A stretch of 17,666 bases of DNA from an uncultured Oscillospiraceae bacterium (lineage in GTDB: Bacteria; Bacillota; Clostridia; Oscillospirales; Oscillospiraceae), in the NCBI GenBank assembly GCA_900763995.1, contig CAAFMK010000169.1, positions 1 to 17,666 on the forward strand. The letters run 5' to 3'. The notes below the pieces were generated by a model. The model had not been told where the DNA came from. It was given only the letters and a program-made list of their open reading frames with translations, and ran no database searches. Below are positions 1-6,718 of the stretch, piece by piece. A program made the translations under genes and the position numbers. Every line of letters starts with the position of its first letter. Positions within the stretch are counted from its first letter, which is position 1.

Positions 1-992
1 CGTTTTTCCACATGATTTTTTCGCACAGGTCAGAGGAGAGACCACGCCCAACCAAGTAGGAATAGAGCTGTGCCACCTTTTGTGGATGATTTAGACAGGG
101 GGGAATTTCTGCACCGTCAAAGTCAGAGCCAAGGGCCAGACAGTTCTGAGCCCCCAGTTCCAGAAAGTGGGCAATATGGGAATACAGGTCATCCAATTTG
201 GCTGGGTGTCCATCATCACAGAGAAACAGAGTATAGTAGTTCAGACCAATCAAGCACTCTCGTCTTATCATCTCTAAAATCTGCTGGTCAGTGAGGTTGC
301 GTCTGTGGCGGCATACCTGACGGGCGTTGGAGTGGGAGGCCACAAAGGGCTTTTGAGCCACAGCCAGCACATCCTCAAAGCCCTGATCGTTGAGGTGGGA
401 GACATCCACCAAAATCCCACAGCGTTCCAGCTCTGGGACGGCTACCTTGCCAAAAGAGGACAGCCCCTTTGTGGTGGTGTGCCCAGAGCCGATTTCATTT
501 TCTCCATTCCAGGTCAGGGTAATCATCCTCACACTGTCCTTTGCCAGCAGTGCCACCCGCTCCAGCTGACCAGCCAGAACAGATCCGTTTTCAACGGTGA
601 GTATGGTGGCGGTCTTTCCCTGTGGCCAGGCCTTCTGAATGTCCTCAGATGTACAACTGGACAGGACTTGGTCTGCCCGCTTCCTCATCTGACGATAAAA
701 ATTGTCCCTGTGAAGCTGATAGTAATACAGCATCCGCTCCGTGGAGCGTGTCAGGAATGAATATGGCACAGCATTGGGCCCAGTGGACACAGCTGGGCAG
801 CTTGTGGAGGGCGAACTGGTGATGAGGATCATCCAGAGTATCCTTATCTTTAAAATATTCAGATAACATCTGTCCTGGCAGCAGAGGGTGGTCTGTATCA
901 AGAAAAGCGCTGGTGAGCTTCTGGTGAATCTCCTAGTCTAAAAATGCGGTTAAGGTATCGCAGTGCAGATCAATGATTCCATAGGGGAACAT
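1..992 (-). pseudogene. Disrupted membrane dipeptidase (peptidase M19), left end outside window
   Basis: The minus strand reads as a zinc-dependent M19 (renal dipeptidase-like) peptidase, which cleaves dipeptides. Reading starts at an ATG at 992, preceded by an AGGAG nine bases upstream, and gives MFPYGIIDLHCDTLTAFLD, holding the metal-binding HxD (His10, Asp12). Codon 20 is TAG (935-933), one transition away from CAG. The frame then stays open and family-like to about 730, where a one-base shift moves the protein into the next frame; that frame is open to the window edge. The second part has the expected metal-site segments in order: TVENG, DVSHL, SHSNAR and GSDFDG. Both parts are needed to rebuild one protein of about 330 residues so far. 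The gene lies 55 bases downstream of tex on the same strand and is probably co-transcribed with it. Other TAG codons here end genes normally, so recoding is unlikely. The lesions may be real recent decay or assembly errors. Confidence 0.85.
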
Positions 993-1047
993 AGTCAAAG
1001 GCTCCTTTTCATGGTGTTGTCCCATTTTATGCACCATCTTTTGATAC

Positions 1048-3198
1048 TTATCTCGGCTTTTTCATGGTCAGACTGATGCGTTTCTTCTTCTCATCCACTT
1101 CTAAGACCCAAACAGTTACAATGTCCCCAACTGTGAGCAGCTCAGAGGGATGGGCCACCCGTTTGGGCAGCTTACTGATATGGACAAGGCCATCCTGATG
1201 GACACCAATATCCACAAAGACACCAAAATCAATCACATTGCGGACAGTGCCTTGAAGCTCCATTCCCGGCTTTAAGTCCTTGACCTCCATTACATCGGTG
1301 CGGAGGATGGGCGGCGGCAGCTCCTCACGGGGGTCACGGCCGGGCTTGCACAGTTCCTTGATGATGTCCGCCAGCGTGGGAGGGCCCACATGGCACTGTT
1401 CTGCCAGCTGGTCAAGGCCAATACGCTCCACTTTTTCCTTTAAATCTGATAAATGTCCAGACTTTACATCCTCCAAAGTATAGCCACACTGGGTGAGCAG
1501 CAGTTGAGCGGCAGCATAGCTCTCTGGATGGACACCAGTGTTGTCTAAAACATTGCCACTCTCAGGAATCCGCAAAAATCCAGCACACTGTTCAAAGGCC
1601 TTTGGCCCCAGCTTGGGTACCTTGAGAAGCTGTTTCCGGGTTGTAAAGGCACCGTGTTCCTCCCGGTATGCCACCAGATTTTTGGCTGTGGTGGCTGTGA
1701 GACCGGATACCCGCTGGAGCAGAGAGGGGGAGGCGGTGTTTGCATCTACGCCAACTGCGTTGACACAGTCCTCCACCACACCGTCCAATGTATCACCCAG
1801 ACGGGTCTGGGGCATATCGTGCTGATACTGCCCAACACCAATGGCTTTTGGGTCGATTTTTACAAGCTCTGCCAGAGGGTCTTGGAGACGGCGGGCAATG
1901 GATACCGCACTTCTCAGATTCACATCAAACTGGGGAAACTCCTCTGCCGCCAGCTTACTGGCAGAGTATACAGAGGCCCCGGCCTCACTAACGATCATAT
2001 AGGATACACCGCCGCCGATCTTTGGGATCAGCTCCACGGTCATCTGCTCTGTCTCCCGGCTTGCGGTACCATTTCCGATGGCGATGTGCTCCACATGATG
2101 TTTTTGAATCATCTGTTGAAGCTTGGTGATGCACTCCTGCTTCTGGCGCTCTCCGTAGGTGGGATAGACAACAGCGGTGTCCAGTACCTTTCCAGTACTG
2201 TCAACTACAGCTACTTTACATCCCATTCGATACCCGGGGTCAAGGCCCATGGTCACCTTGCCCTTGACAGGGGGCTGCATCAGCAGGGGCTTGAGGTTCA
2301 GGGCAAACATATGGATAGCCCCCTCATTGGCCTGATCGGTGAGATGGGCCCGGATCTCCCGCTCTATAGAGGGCTGGATGAGCCGATCATAGGCGTCATC
2401 TGCGGCGTTTCGTACAAAATCCATAGCAGCTGCGCCGGGGACTGTCATCCGGCGGACTGCCATATGGGCCGTCTCCAGATCCATCTCCACGCTGGCTTTG
2501 AGGATTTCCTCCCGCTCGCCCCGGTTAATGGCCAGAATCTGGTATCCCTGTAAGCGGTTCACTGGGGATCTGAAGTCATAATACAGACGGTATACGCTGT
2601 CCTCCGGCTCCTTGGTGGCCGATTTTGAAACCAGCATCCCCCGGCGCAGATAGAGTTCCCGCAACTCCTTGCGAATCTGTGCATCATCTGAGATCATCTC
2701 AGCAATGATATCATTTGCCCCCTGCAAAGCATCCTGTGTGGATGCCACACCCTTCTCCGGGTCGATAAATTGAGCGGCGGCCTGTTCAGGGTCAAGGGCT
2801 GGCCCCTTGGCAAAGAGCATCATGGCCAGTGGCTCCAGCCCTTTTTCCCGGGCAATGGTGGCCCGTGTGCGGCGCTTTTGTTTATAGGGGCGATAGAGAT
2901 CCTCCACCTCAGCCAGCGTGGCAGCCCCTTCAATGGCGGCAGACAGTTCCTCTGTCAGCTTACCCTGGTGGTCAATGGCGGTGCGGATCTCCTCTTTCCG
3001 ACTGTCCAAATTGCGCAGGTATTGCAGGCGGTCAGCCAACTGGCGCAGCAGCTGGTCATCCATGGAACCATGGAGCTCCTTGCGGTATCGGGCAATAAAG
3101 GGGATGGTGGCCCCCTCGTCAATGAGTTTGATCACATTGGAAACATGGGCCTGTGTGCATCCAAGTTCCTGGGCCAGGGTTTGTATTATGGCATCCAT
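1048..3198 (-). CDS. tex: Tex family S1 RNA-binding protein
   Basis: This 716-residue protein is a full-length Tex (YdcI-type) nucleic-acid-binding factor, a cytoplasmic protein tied to transcription and RNA turnover. Visible domains in order: a helical Tex N-terminal region with the signature IPFIARYRKE (32-41); a YqgF/RNase H-like domain opening at MGLDPGYRMGCK (317-328); tandem helix-hairpin-helix segments at about 480-545 (SGLTATTAKNLVAYR, then VPKLGPKAFEQCAGFLRI); and a C-terminal S1 RNA-binding domain at about 645-715 (GMELQGTVRNVIDFGVFVDIG). The ATG at 3198 follows AAGGAG eight bases upstream on the minus strand and matches the family N-terminus. The gene ends with TAA 55 bases before the broken dipeptidase. 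It diverges from the DUF4430/ECF operon across 181 bases; I did not find a convincing -10 box for tex in that spacer. Length and domain order are normal for the family. Confidence 0.97.
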   Translation of the reverse strand: MDAIIQTLAQELGCTQAHVSNVIKLIDEGATIPFIARYRKELHGSMDDQLLRQLADRLQYLRNLDSRKEEIRTAIDHQGKLTEELSAAIEGAATLAEVEDLYRPYKQKRRTRATIAREKGLEPLAMMLFAKGPALDPEQAAAQFIDPEKGVASTQDALQGANDIIAEMISDDAQIRKELRELYLRRGMLVSKSATKEPEDSVYRLYYDFRSPVNRLQGYQILAINRGEREEILKASVEMDLETAHMAVRRMTVPGAAAMDFVRNAADDAYDRLIQPSIEREIRAHLTDQANEGAIHMFALNLKPLLMQPPVKGKVTMGLDPGYRMGCKVAVVDSTGKVLDTAVVYPTYGERQKQECITKLQQMIQKHHVEHIAIGNGTASRETEQMTVELIPKIGGGVSYMIVSEAGASVYSASKLAAEEFPQFDVNLRSAVSIARRLQDPLAELVKIDPKAIGVGQYQHDMPQTRLGDTLDGVVEDCVNAVGVDANTASPSLLQRVSGLTATTAKNLVAYREEHGAFTTRKQLLKVPKLGPKAFEQCAGFLRIPESGNVLDNTGVHPESYAAAQLLLTQCGYTLEDVKSGHLSDLKEKVERIGLDQLAEQCHVGPPTLADIIKELCKPGRDPREELPPPILRTDVMEVKDLKPGMELQGTVRNVIDFGVFVDIGVHQDGLVHISKLPKRVAHPSELLTVGDIVTVWVLEVDEKKKRISLTMKKPR

Positions 3199-3274
3199 GG
3201 CACATACTCCTTTTTAAAAGTCTCCTGTACAGTTTAGACCAAAGAGAGCAGAAAGTCCACAAAAATCCGTAGCT

Positions 3275-3304
3275 GCACAGCTTTTCTTTTTTCTAAAGCT
3301 GTGC
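3275..3304. repeat. Perfect 10-bp inverted repeat overlapping the promoter (candidate operator)
   Basis: GCACAGCTTT at 3275-3284 and AAAGCTGTGC at 3295-3304 are exact reverse complements separated by ten pyrimidines. The right arm fills the bases directly before the TATAAT box, including the extended TG, and the left arm reaches the -35 position. Because it ends where transcription has not yet begun, it is better placed to bind a dimeric regulator than to act as an RNA hairpin. The regulator is unknown. Confidence 0.6.
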
Positions 3305-3310
3305 TATAAT
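3282..3310 (+). promoter_or_regulatory. Sigma-A-type extended -10 promoter for the DUF4430/ECF operon
   Basis: A perfect TATAAT lies at 3305-3310 and is preceded by TG at 3302-3303, giving the extended -10 form TGnTATAAT. The -35 position with a 17-base spacer (TTTTCT, 3282-3287) is poor, as is common with extended -10 promoters. Transcription would start near 3317, about 60 bases before the DUF4430 start codon. Confidence 0.75.
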
Positions 3311-3379
3311 GACCCGATTTCTACCAGTGATGCTGGGCTTAGAGACACCGGCATATCTGGATGTTTGGAGGAACCAAGA

Positions 3380-3772
3380 ATGAATAACACGAAACGGACA
3401 GTATTTACCTTTGCAGCACTCATCCTCGCCGCCACACTGATGGCAGCCACCTGGTACTTTAACCGCCCCCAGCCACAGGAGGGGGAAAAGCTGGTGGTCG
3501 TGGAGGTGGTTCATTCAGACCGAAGTGCAAAGGAATTCTCCTTTGAGACACAAGCGGAGTATCTGGGCGGGCTGCTGCTGGAAGAAAAGTTGGCAGAGGG
3601 GGAACAGAGTGTATATGGGCTTTTTATCACCACTGTAGATGGTGAGACAGCCCAGGAGGAGCAAAAGCAGTGGTGGTGCATCACAAAGAGTGGGGAAACG
3701 GTCGAGACTGGGGCAGATGCAACGCCTATTGCAGATGGGGATCACTTTGAGCTGACCATGTCCACCTACTAA
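3380..3772 (+). CDS. Membrane-anchored DUF4430 domain protein
   Basis: This 130-residue protein has a short basic N-terminus, one hydrophobic segment at about 8-26 acting as a signal anchor, and an outward-facing domain from about 38 to the end. That domain matches DUF4430, a family related to the C-terminal domain of the cobalamin carrier transcobalamin: YLGGLLLEEKLAEG, then YGLFITTVDGETA, then the closing ATPIADGDHFELTMSTY. No lipobox cysteine is seen. The ATG at 3380 is chosen over an in-frame TTG at 3365 because GGAGG at 3367-3371 sits eight bases before it and would be destroyed as a signal by the earlier start. The next gene, an ECF S component, begins six bases after the stop, so the two are almost certainly co-transcribed. 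In Clostridia such pairs are thought to capture and import a vitamin-like ligand, perhaps a corrinoid; the ligand cannot be read from this sequence. Confidence 0.9.
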   Translation: MNNTKRTVFTFAALILAATLMAATWYFNRPQPQEGEKLVVVEVVHSDRSAKEFSFETQAEYLGGLLLEEKLAEGEQSVYGLFITTVDGETAQEEQKQWWCITKSGETVETGADATPIADGDHFELTMSTY

Positions 3773-3778
3773 GAGAGT

Positions 3779-4297
3779 ATGGATAGAAACAACAAGATAA
3801 CAGGGGCCAGACGGGTGGTGCTGTGTGGGATCTTGGCCGCAATTATGGCAGCTTTGCAGGTGGCTATGTCCCCTTTGCCCAATTTAGAGCCAGTCTCTTT
3901 GCTGGTGCTGGTGTATACACGGGTATTTGGCTGGCAGATCTTTTATATTCTTGCAGTGTTCATTTTGGTGGAGGGCCTGGTGTTTGGATTTGGCCTCTGG
4001 TGGCTGAGCTATCTGTATGTGTGGCCAGTCTGGGTGCTGATGGTACGGATGCTCAGTCGTAAAGACACAGATCGACCGGCAATCACATGGGCAACAGCCA
4101 GTGGAGCCTTTGGCCTTGGATTTGGAGCGCTGTGTGCACTGCCCTATCTGGTCGGTGGGCCATGGGCAGCCGTTTCCTATTGGATCGCTGGTATTCCATT
4201 TGATTTGATGCACTGCGGAGGAAATTTTGTACTGGCACTGGTTTTGGCAAACCCCCTGTATCAGTTGCTGAAACAGTTGAAAGAGCGCATATTGTAG
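3779..4297 (+). CDS. ECF transporter S component (substrate-binding membrane subunit)
   Basis: The 172-residue product is an integral membrane protein with about five to six hydrophobic segments. It is an energy-coupling factor S component, the subunit that binds the vitamin and sits in the membrane with the shared transmembrane and ATPase subunits. Family features are the first helix followed by LPNLEPVSLLVLVYTRVFG (residues 33-51) and the C-terminal IPFDLMHCGGNFVLALVLANPL (139-160). No EcfT or EcfA gene is nearby, so it must use a module encoded elsewhere (group II arrangement). The start lies six bases after the DUF4430 stop and has only a weak AGAGAG immediately upstream, suggesting translational coupling. 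Substrate is unknown; pairing with the transcobalamin-like DUF4430 protein favours a corrinoid but does not prove it. Confidence 0.9.
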   Translation: MDRNNKITGARRVVLCGILAAIMAALQVAMSPLPNLEPVSLLVLVYTRVFGWQIFYILAVFILVEGLVFGFGLWWLSYLYVWPVWVLMVRMLSRKDTDRPAITWATASGAFGLGFGALCALPYLVGGPWAAVSYWIAGIPFDLMHCGGNFVLALVLANPLYQLLKQLKERIL

Positions 4298-4358
4298 GGG
4301 AAGGGCGCAGTTTTCCCATAAAGAACCCACAGGAGAAACAGCACGATTGCCCAATAAG

Positions 4359-4386
4359 AAGCCCAGATTCTTCCGTGATAGGGCTT
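4359..4386 (+). terminator. Weak hairpin after the ECF operon, overlapping the next promoter
   Basis: AAGCCC (4359-4364) and GGGCTT (4381-4386) can pair over a 16-base loop and are followed by GCTTTCTT. The stem is short and the U tract interrupted, so termination would be leaky. The right arm includes the first two bases of the -35 box of the following gene. The rest of 4298-4498 holds that promoter and leader and no gene. Confidence 0.3.
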
Positions 4387-4413
4387 GCTTTCTTGGAGAA
4401 ATTATACTAAAAT
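4385..4413 (+). promoter_or_regulatory. Promoter for the biotin carboxyltransferase gene
   Basis: TTGCTT (4385-4390), a 17-base spacer and TAAAAT (4408-4413) form a plausible sigma-A promoter. The leader to the ATG at 4499 is about 80 bases and carries a small hairpin, TGCTC-CTGG-GAGCA (4467-4480), four bases before the GGAGG ribosome binding site (4485-4489). Confidence 0.6.
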
Positions 4414-4498
4414 ATGTAACAAGCGACATTGAGCCTCGAAGTGGCATTCTACTCCGATAAAAAATATGCTCCTGGGAGCAAAATGGAGGTCGATCAAT

Positions 4499-6472
4499 AT
4501 GAGAAAAGTTAATTTCACAGAGACCGTGCTGCGTGATGCCAACCAATCACTGATCGCAACTCGTCTGCCTTACAGCAAGTTCGAGTCCATCCTGGAGACT
4601 ATGGATCAGGCTGGCTACTACTCTGCTGAGGTATGGGGAGGAGCTACCTTTGATGTCTGTCTGCGTTACCTCCAGGAGGATCCCTGGGAGCGTCTGCGGA
4701 AGATCCGTGCCAAGATGCCCAATACAAAGCTGCAAATGCTGCTGCGTGGCCAGAACGTACTGGGTTATAAGCACTATCCGGATGATGTGGTGCGTAAATT
4801 TGTTGAGTGTTCTGTAAAAAACGGAATTGACATCATCCGTATTTTCGATGCGCTCAACGATGTGCGCAATTTGGAGGTCGCCATTGATGAGACGGTAAAG
4901 CAGGGGGCCCATGCCTCTGGTACCATCTGCTTTACCACCAGCCCTGTCCATACATTGGAGAAAAATGTCCAGATGGTTAAGGATTTGCAGAAAATGGGTG
5001 TCTCATCCATCTGCATTAAGGATATGGCTGGCATTATGGGCCCCAAGGATGCCTATGATCTGGTGTCTGCCATCAAGGATGCAGCTCCTGAGCTGCCTCT
5101 GGTCATCCACACCCACTGCACCACCGGCCTGGCCTTTATGACCTGCCTGAAGAGTGTGGAGGCCGGTGCGGATGTGCTGGATACCGCCATTTCCCCCATG
5201 TCCGGCGGAACCGCTCAGCCCGCAACTGAGACACTGGCCTACGCCCTGCGTCAGCTGGGCTACCAGGTGGATCTGGAGGACAAGGCCCTGATCAAGATGG
5301 CTGACTTCTTCAAGGGTGTACGTGCGGACTTCCTGAAAGACGGCACTCTGGATCCCATCTCCATGGCCACTGATACCCAGTGCCTCAACTACCAGATCCC
5401 GGGTGGTATGCTGTCCAATCTGATCTCTCAGCTTAAGAGTATGAACGCCATTGATAAGCTGGATCAGGCCCTGGAGGAGACACCAAAAGTGCGTGCTGAC
5501 ATGGGTTATCCCCCTCTGGTCACTCCAACCAGTCAGATGGTGGGCTCTCAGGCAGTGCAAAATGTGCTTGCTGGTGAGCGCTACAAGGTAGTGGGCAAGG
5601 AGATCAAGGCATACTGCCGCGGTGAGTACGGACAGACCCCATCCCCCATCGACTCCAAGGTCAGAAAGAAGATTTTGGGTGATACACCCATGGTCAAGGG
5701 TCGATTTGCCGATTCTCTGGAGCCGGAGTTTGAAAAGACCAAGAAGGAGCTTGGAGCTACTGCTAAGAGTGACGAGGATGTGTTGTCCTACATCGCTTTT
5801 CCCCAGGTCGCAACGGCCTTTTTCAAAGATCGAGAGGCCGGATTCCCCAAAAAGAAGGAGGAGACTAAAATGTCTACCGCTGCCCCAAGGCAAGTTGAAA
5901 CTGCACCCCTGCCCAGCTGGCAGGGCCATGTATACTACACCAACACCCCTGCCGTGACCGCAGGCGGATATACTTCCCGCCCCATCCAGCCCTTTGCGGC
6001 CACCTATCAGCCCCCCCATCTGGTGATGGGTGTCCGGGATAACTGCCCTGGTACCTATACCATCACAATTGATGGCAAGGCATTTGAGGTGTCTATCGCA
6101 TCTTCTGATGCACCTGCTGCAGCTCCTGCCGCCGCACCTGTGGCTGCACCCGCTGCCGCCCCTGCGGTGGCTCCCGCCCCCGCTCCCGCTGCTGCAGCCC
6201 CCGCACCTGCTGCCGCACCTACCTCCGCCGCAGCTCCTGCCGCCGCTGTTGCCGCTGGTGAGACCTCTGTGAACAGCCCCATGCCTGGCAACATCTTCAA
6301 GGTGGAGTGCAAGCCCGGTCAGGCCGTGAAGGCTGGCGATGTTCTAGTGGTGCTGGAGGCCATGAAGATGGAGATCGAAGTATCTGCACCCGTAGACGGC
6401 ACCGTAAAATCTGTGGCCGCTGTGGTTGGTACTGCGGTCAATACAGATGACCAGCTGGTGGTCATTGGCTAA
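4499..6472 (+). CDS. oadA: Biotin-dependent carboxyltransferase: oxaloacetate decarboxylase alpha / pyruvate carboxylase subunit B
   Basis: The 657-residue protein transfers CO2 between carboxybiotin and pyruvate/oxaloacetate. The N-terminal TIM barrel begins MRKVNFTETVLRDANQSL; the likely metal ligands are Asp13, His204 and His206 (IHTHC), and Lys174 (IKDMAG) is the expected carbamylated lysine. VTPTSQMVGSQA (341-352) is a further family signature. The C-terminal part has a strand (TYTITIDGKAFEV, 519-531), an Ala/Pro linker at about 537-583 and a biotinyl domain with EAMKMEIE, biotin on Lys623. The ATG at 4499 is chosen over one at 4466 because GGAGG lies nine bases upstream and the protein then matches the family start. 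Odd points: Asn15 where many relatives have His (DAHQSL), and a segment of about 55 residues after Met458 that is unlike the usual linker and follows an internal ribosome binding site. No biotin carboxylase, beta or gamma subunit is nearby, so decarboxylase pump versus pyruvate carboxylase cannot be settled. Confidence 0.95.
   Translation: MRKVNFTETVLRDANQSLIATRLPYSKFESILETMDQAGYYSAEVWGGATFDVCLRYLQEDPWERLRKIRAKMPNTKLQMLLRGQNVLGYKHYPDDVVRKFVECSVKNGIDIIRIFDALNDVRNLEVAIDETVKQGAHASGTICFTTSPVHTLEKNVQMVKDLQKMGVSSICIKDMAGIMGPKDAYDLVSAIKDAAPELPLVIHTHCTTGLAFMTCLKSVEAGADVLDTAISPMSGGTAQPATETLAYALRQLGYQVDLEDKALIKMADFFKGVRADFLKDGTLDPISMATDTQCLNYQIPGGMLSNLISQLKSMNAIDKLDQALEETPKVRADMGYPPLVTPTSQMVGSQAVQNVLAGERYKVVGKEIKAYCRGEYGQTPSPIDSKVRKKILGDTPMVKGRFADSLEPEFEKTKKELGATAKSDEDVLSYIAFPQVATAFFKDREAGFPKKKEETKMSTAAPRQVETAPLPSWQGHVYYTNTPAVTAGGYTSRPIQPFAATYQPPHLVMGVRDNCPGTYTITIDGKAFEVSIASSDAPAAAPAAAPVAAPAAAPAVAPAPAPAAAAPAPAAAPTSAAAPAAAVAAGETSVNSPMPGNIFKVECKPGQAVKAGDVLVVLEAMKMEIEVSAPVDGTVKSVAAVVGTAVNTDDQLVVIG
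5855..5872 (+). promoter_or_regulatory. Internal Shine-Dalgarno and in-frame ATG inside oadA
   Basis: AAGGAGG at 5855-5861 is followed by an eight-base spacer and ATG at 5870-5872, in frame with the host gene as codon 458. Starting here would give a separate protein of 200 residues holding the linker and the whole biotinyl domain. The signal could also arise by chance from the Lys-Lys-Glu-Glu codons. Confidence 0.35.
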
Positions 6473-6490
6473 TTTGTAACATGATCCTTT

Positions 6491-6525
6491 ATAGGCTCCT
6501 CGAAATAGTCGAGGAGCCTATTTTT
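6491..6525 (+). terminator. Rho-independent terminator after oadA
   Basis: A perfect 13-bp stem (6491-6503 with 6509-6521, core GGCTCCTCGA) closes over the five-base loop AATAG and runs into five T residues. It begins 19 bases after the oadA stop and marks the gene as a single transcription unit. Confidence 0.95.
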
Positions 6526-6527
6526 AC

Positions 6528-6556
6528 TTGAAAACAGCCTGTGTCCGTGCTAAAAT
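6528..6556 (+). promoter_or_regulatory. Promoter for rmlA-type gene
   Basis: TTGAAA (6528-6533), 17 bases and TAAAAT (6551-6556) form a good sigma-A promoter placed just after the oadA terminator. It predicts a leader of about 155 bases before the ATG at 6719. Confidence 0.75.
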
Positions 6557-6574
6557 AAAGAAAATGATATACCG

Positions 6575-6661
6575 ATGGGGCACACCCATATATGCGCCTG
6601 AAGGTTTGAAAAGAATGGGAGTATCTGGTGCCATTTTGCGGCATAAAAGAGGGGTGCTCCC
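6575..6661 (+). other. Folded 5' leader before the rmlA-type gene, class not recognised
   Basis: Two hairpins can be drawn in the predicted transcript. The first pairs ATGGG (6575-6579) with CCCAT (6585-6589). The second pairs GGGAGTATC (6617-6625) with GGTGCTCCC (6653-6661), nine pairs including two G-U wobbles, and encloses a small inner stem TGCC/GGCA (6629-6632 with 6640-6643). No U tract follows, so it is not an evident attenuator, and I do not recognise a known riboswitch. Confidence 0.35.
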
Positions 6662-6718
6662 ACAGTATGGGATCTAAAATTCTGGATATTCATTGAATTT
6701 TGAGGGGAGATGTTTTGT

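Larger units (their letters stand above)
3199..3379. other. Divergent intergenic region between tex and the DUF4430/ECF operon
   Basis: No gene is seen. The spacer carries the tex ribosome binding site, an extended -10 promoter reading plus, and a perfect inverted repeat that lies against that promoter; the last two are listed separately. The likely leader of the plus-strand operon is only about 60 bases, too short for a cobalamin or other large riboswitch. Confidence 0.7.

Noticed and set aside
933..935. TAG in the dipeptidase as a recoded sense codon (for example pyrrolysine)
   Set aside because: TAG ends several clearly intact genes here (asparaginase, ECF S component, mrnC, rqcH, 5'-nucleotidase), and the same gene has a frameshift as well.
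1654..2553. Long open frame of 299 codons on the plus strand
   Set aside because: It lies antisense to the certain tex gene, its product is low in sense (His/Gly/Leu-rich) and matches no family; it is a shadow of tex codon use.
3311..3379. Cobalamin riboswitch before the DUF4430/ECF operon
   Set aside because: The predicted leader is only about 60 bases and lacks room for the conserved cobalamin aptamer core.
4466..4498. Upstream in-frame ATG as the start of the carboxyltransferase
   Set aside because: It has no ribosome binding site, adds residues foreign to the family, and its codons cover the GGAGG used by the ATG at 4499.
5003..6019. Open frame of 338 codons on the minus strand
   Set aside because: It is antisense to the catalytic domain of the carboxyltransferase, whose motifs prove the plus-strand frame.
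6110..6260. GC-rich repeat-like tract
   Set aside because: It encodes the Ala/Pro linker of the biotin carrier; such linkers are normal and the DNA shows no regular unit.
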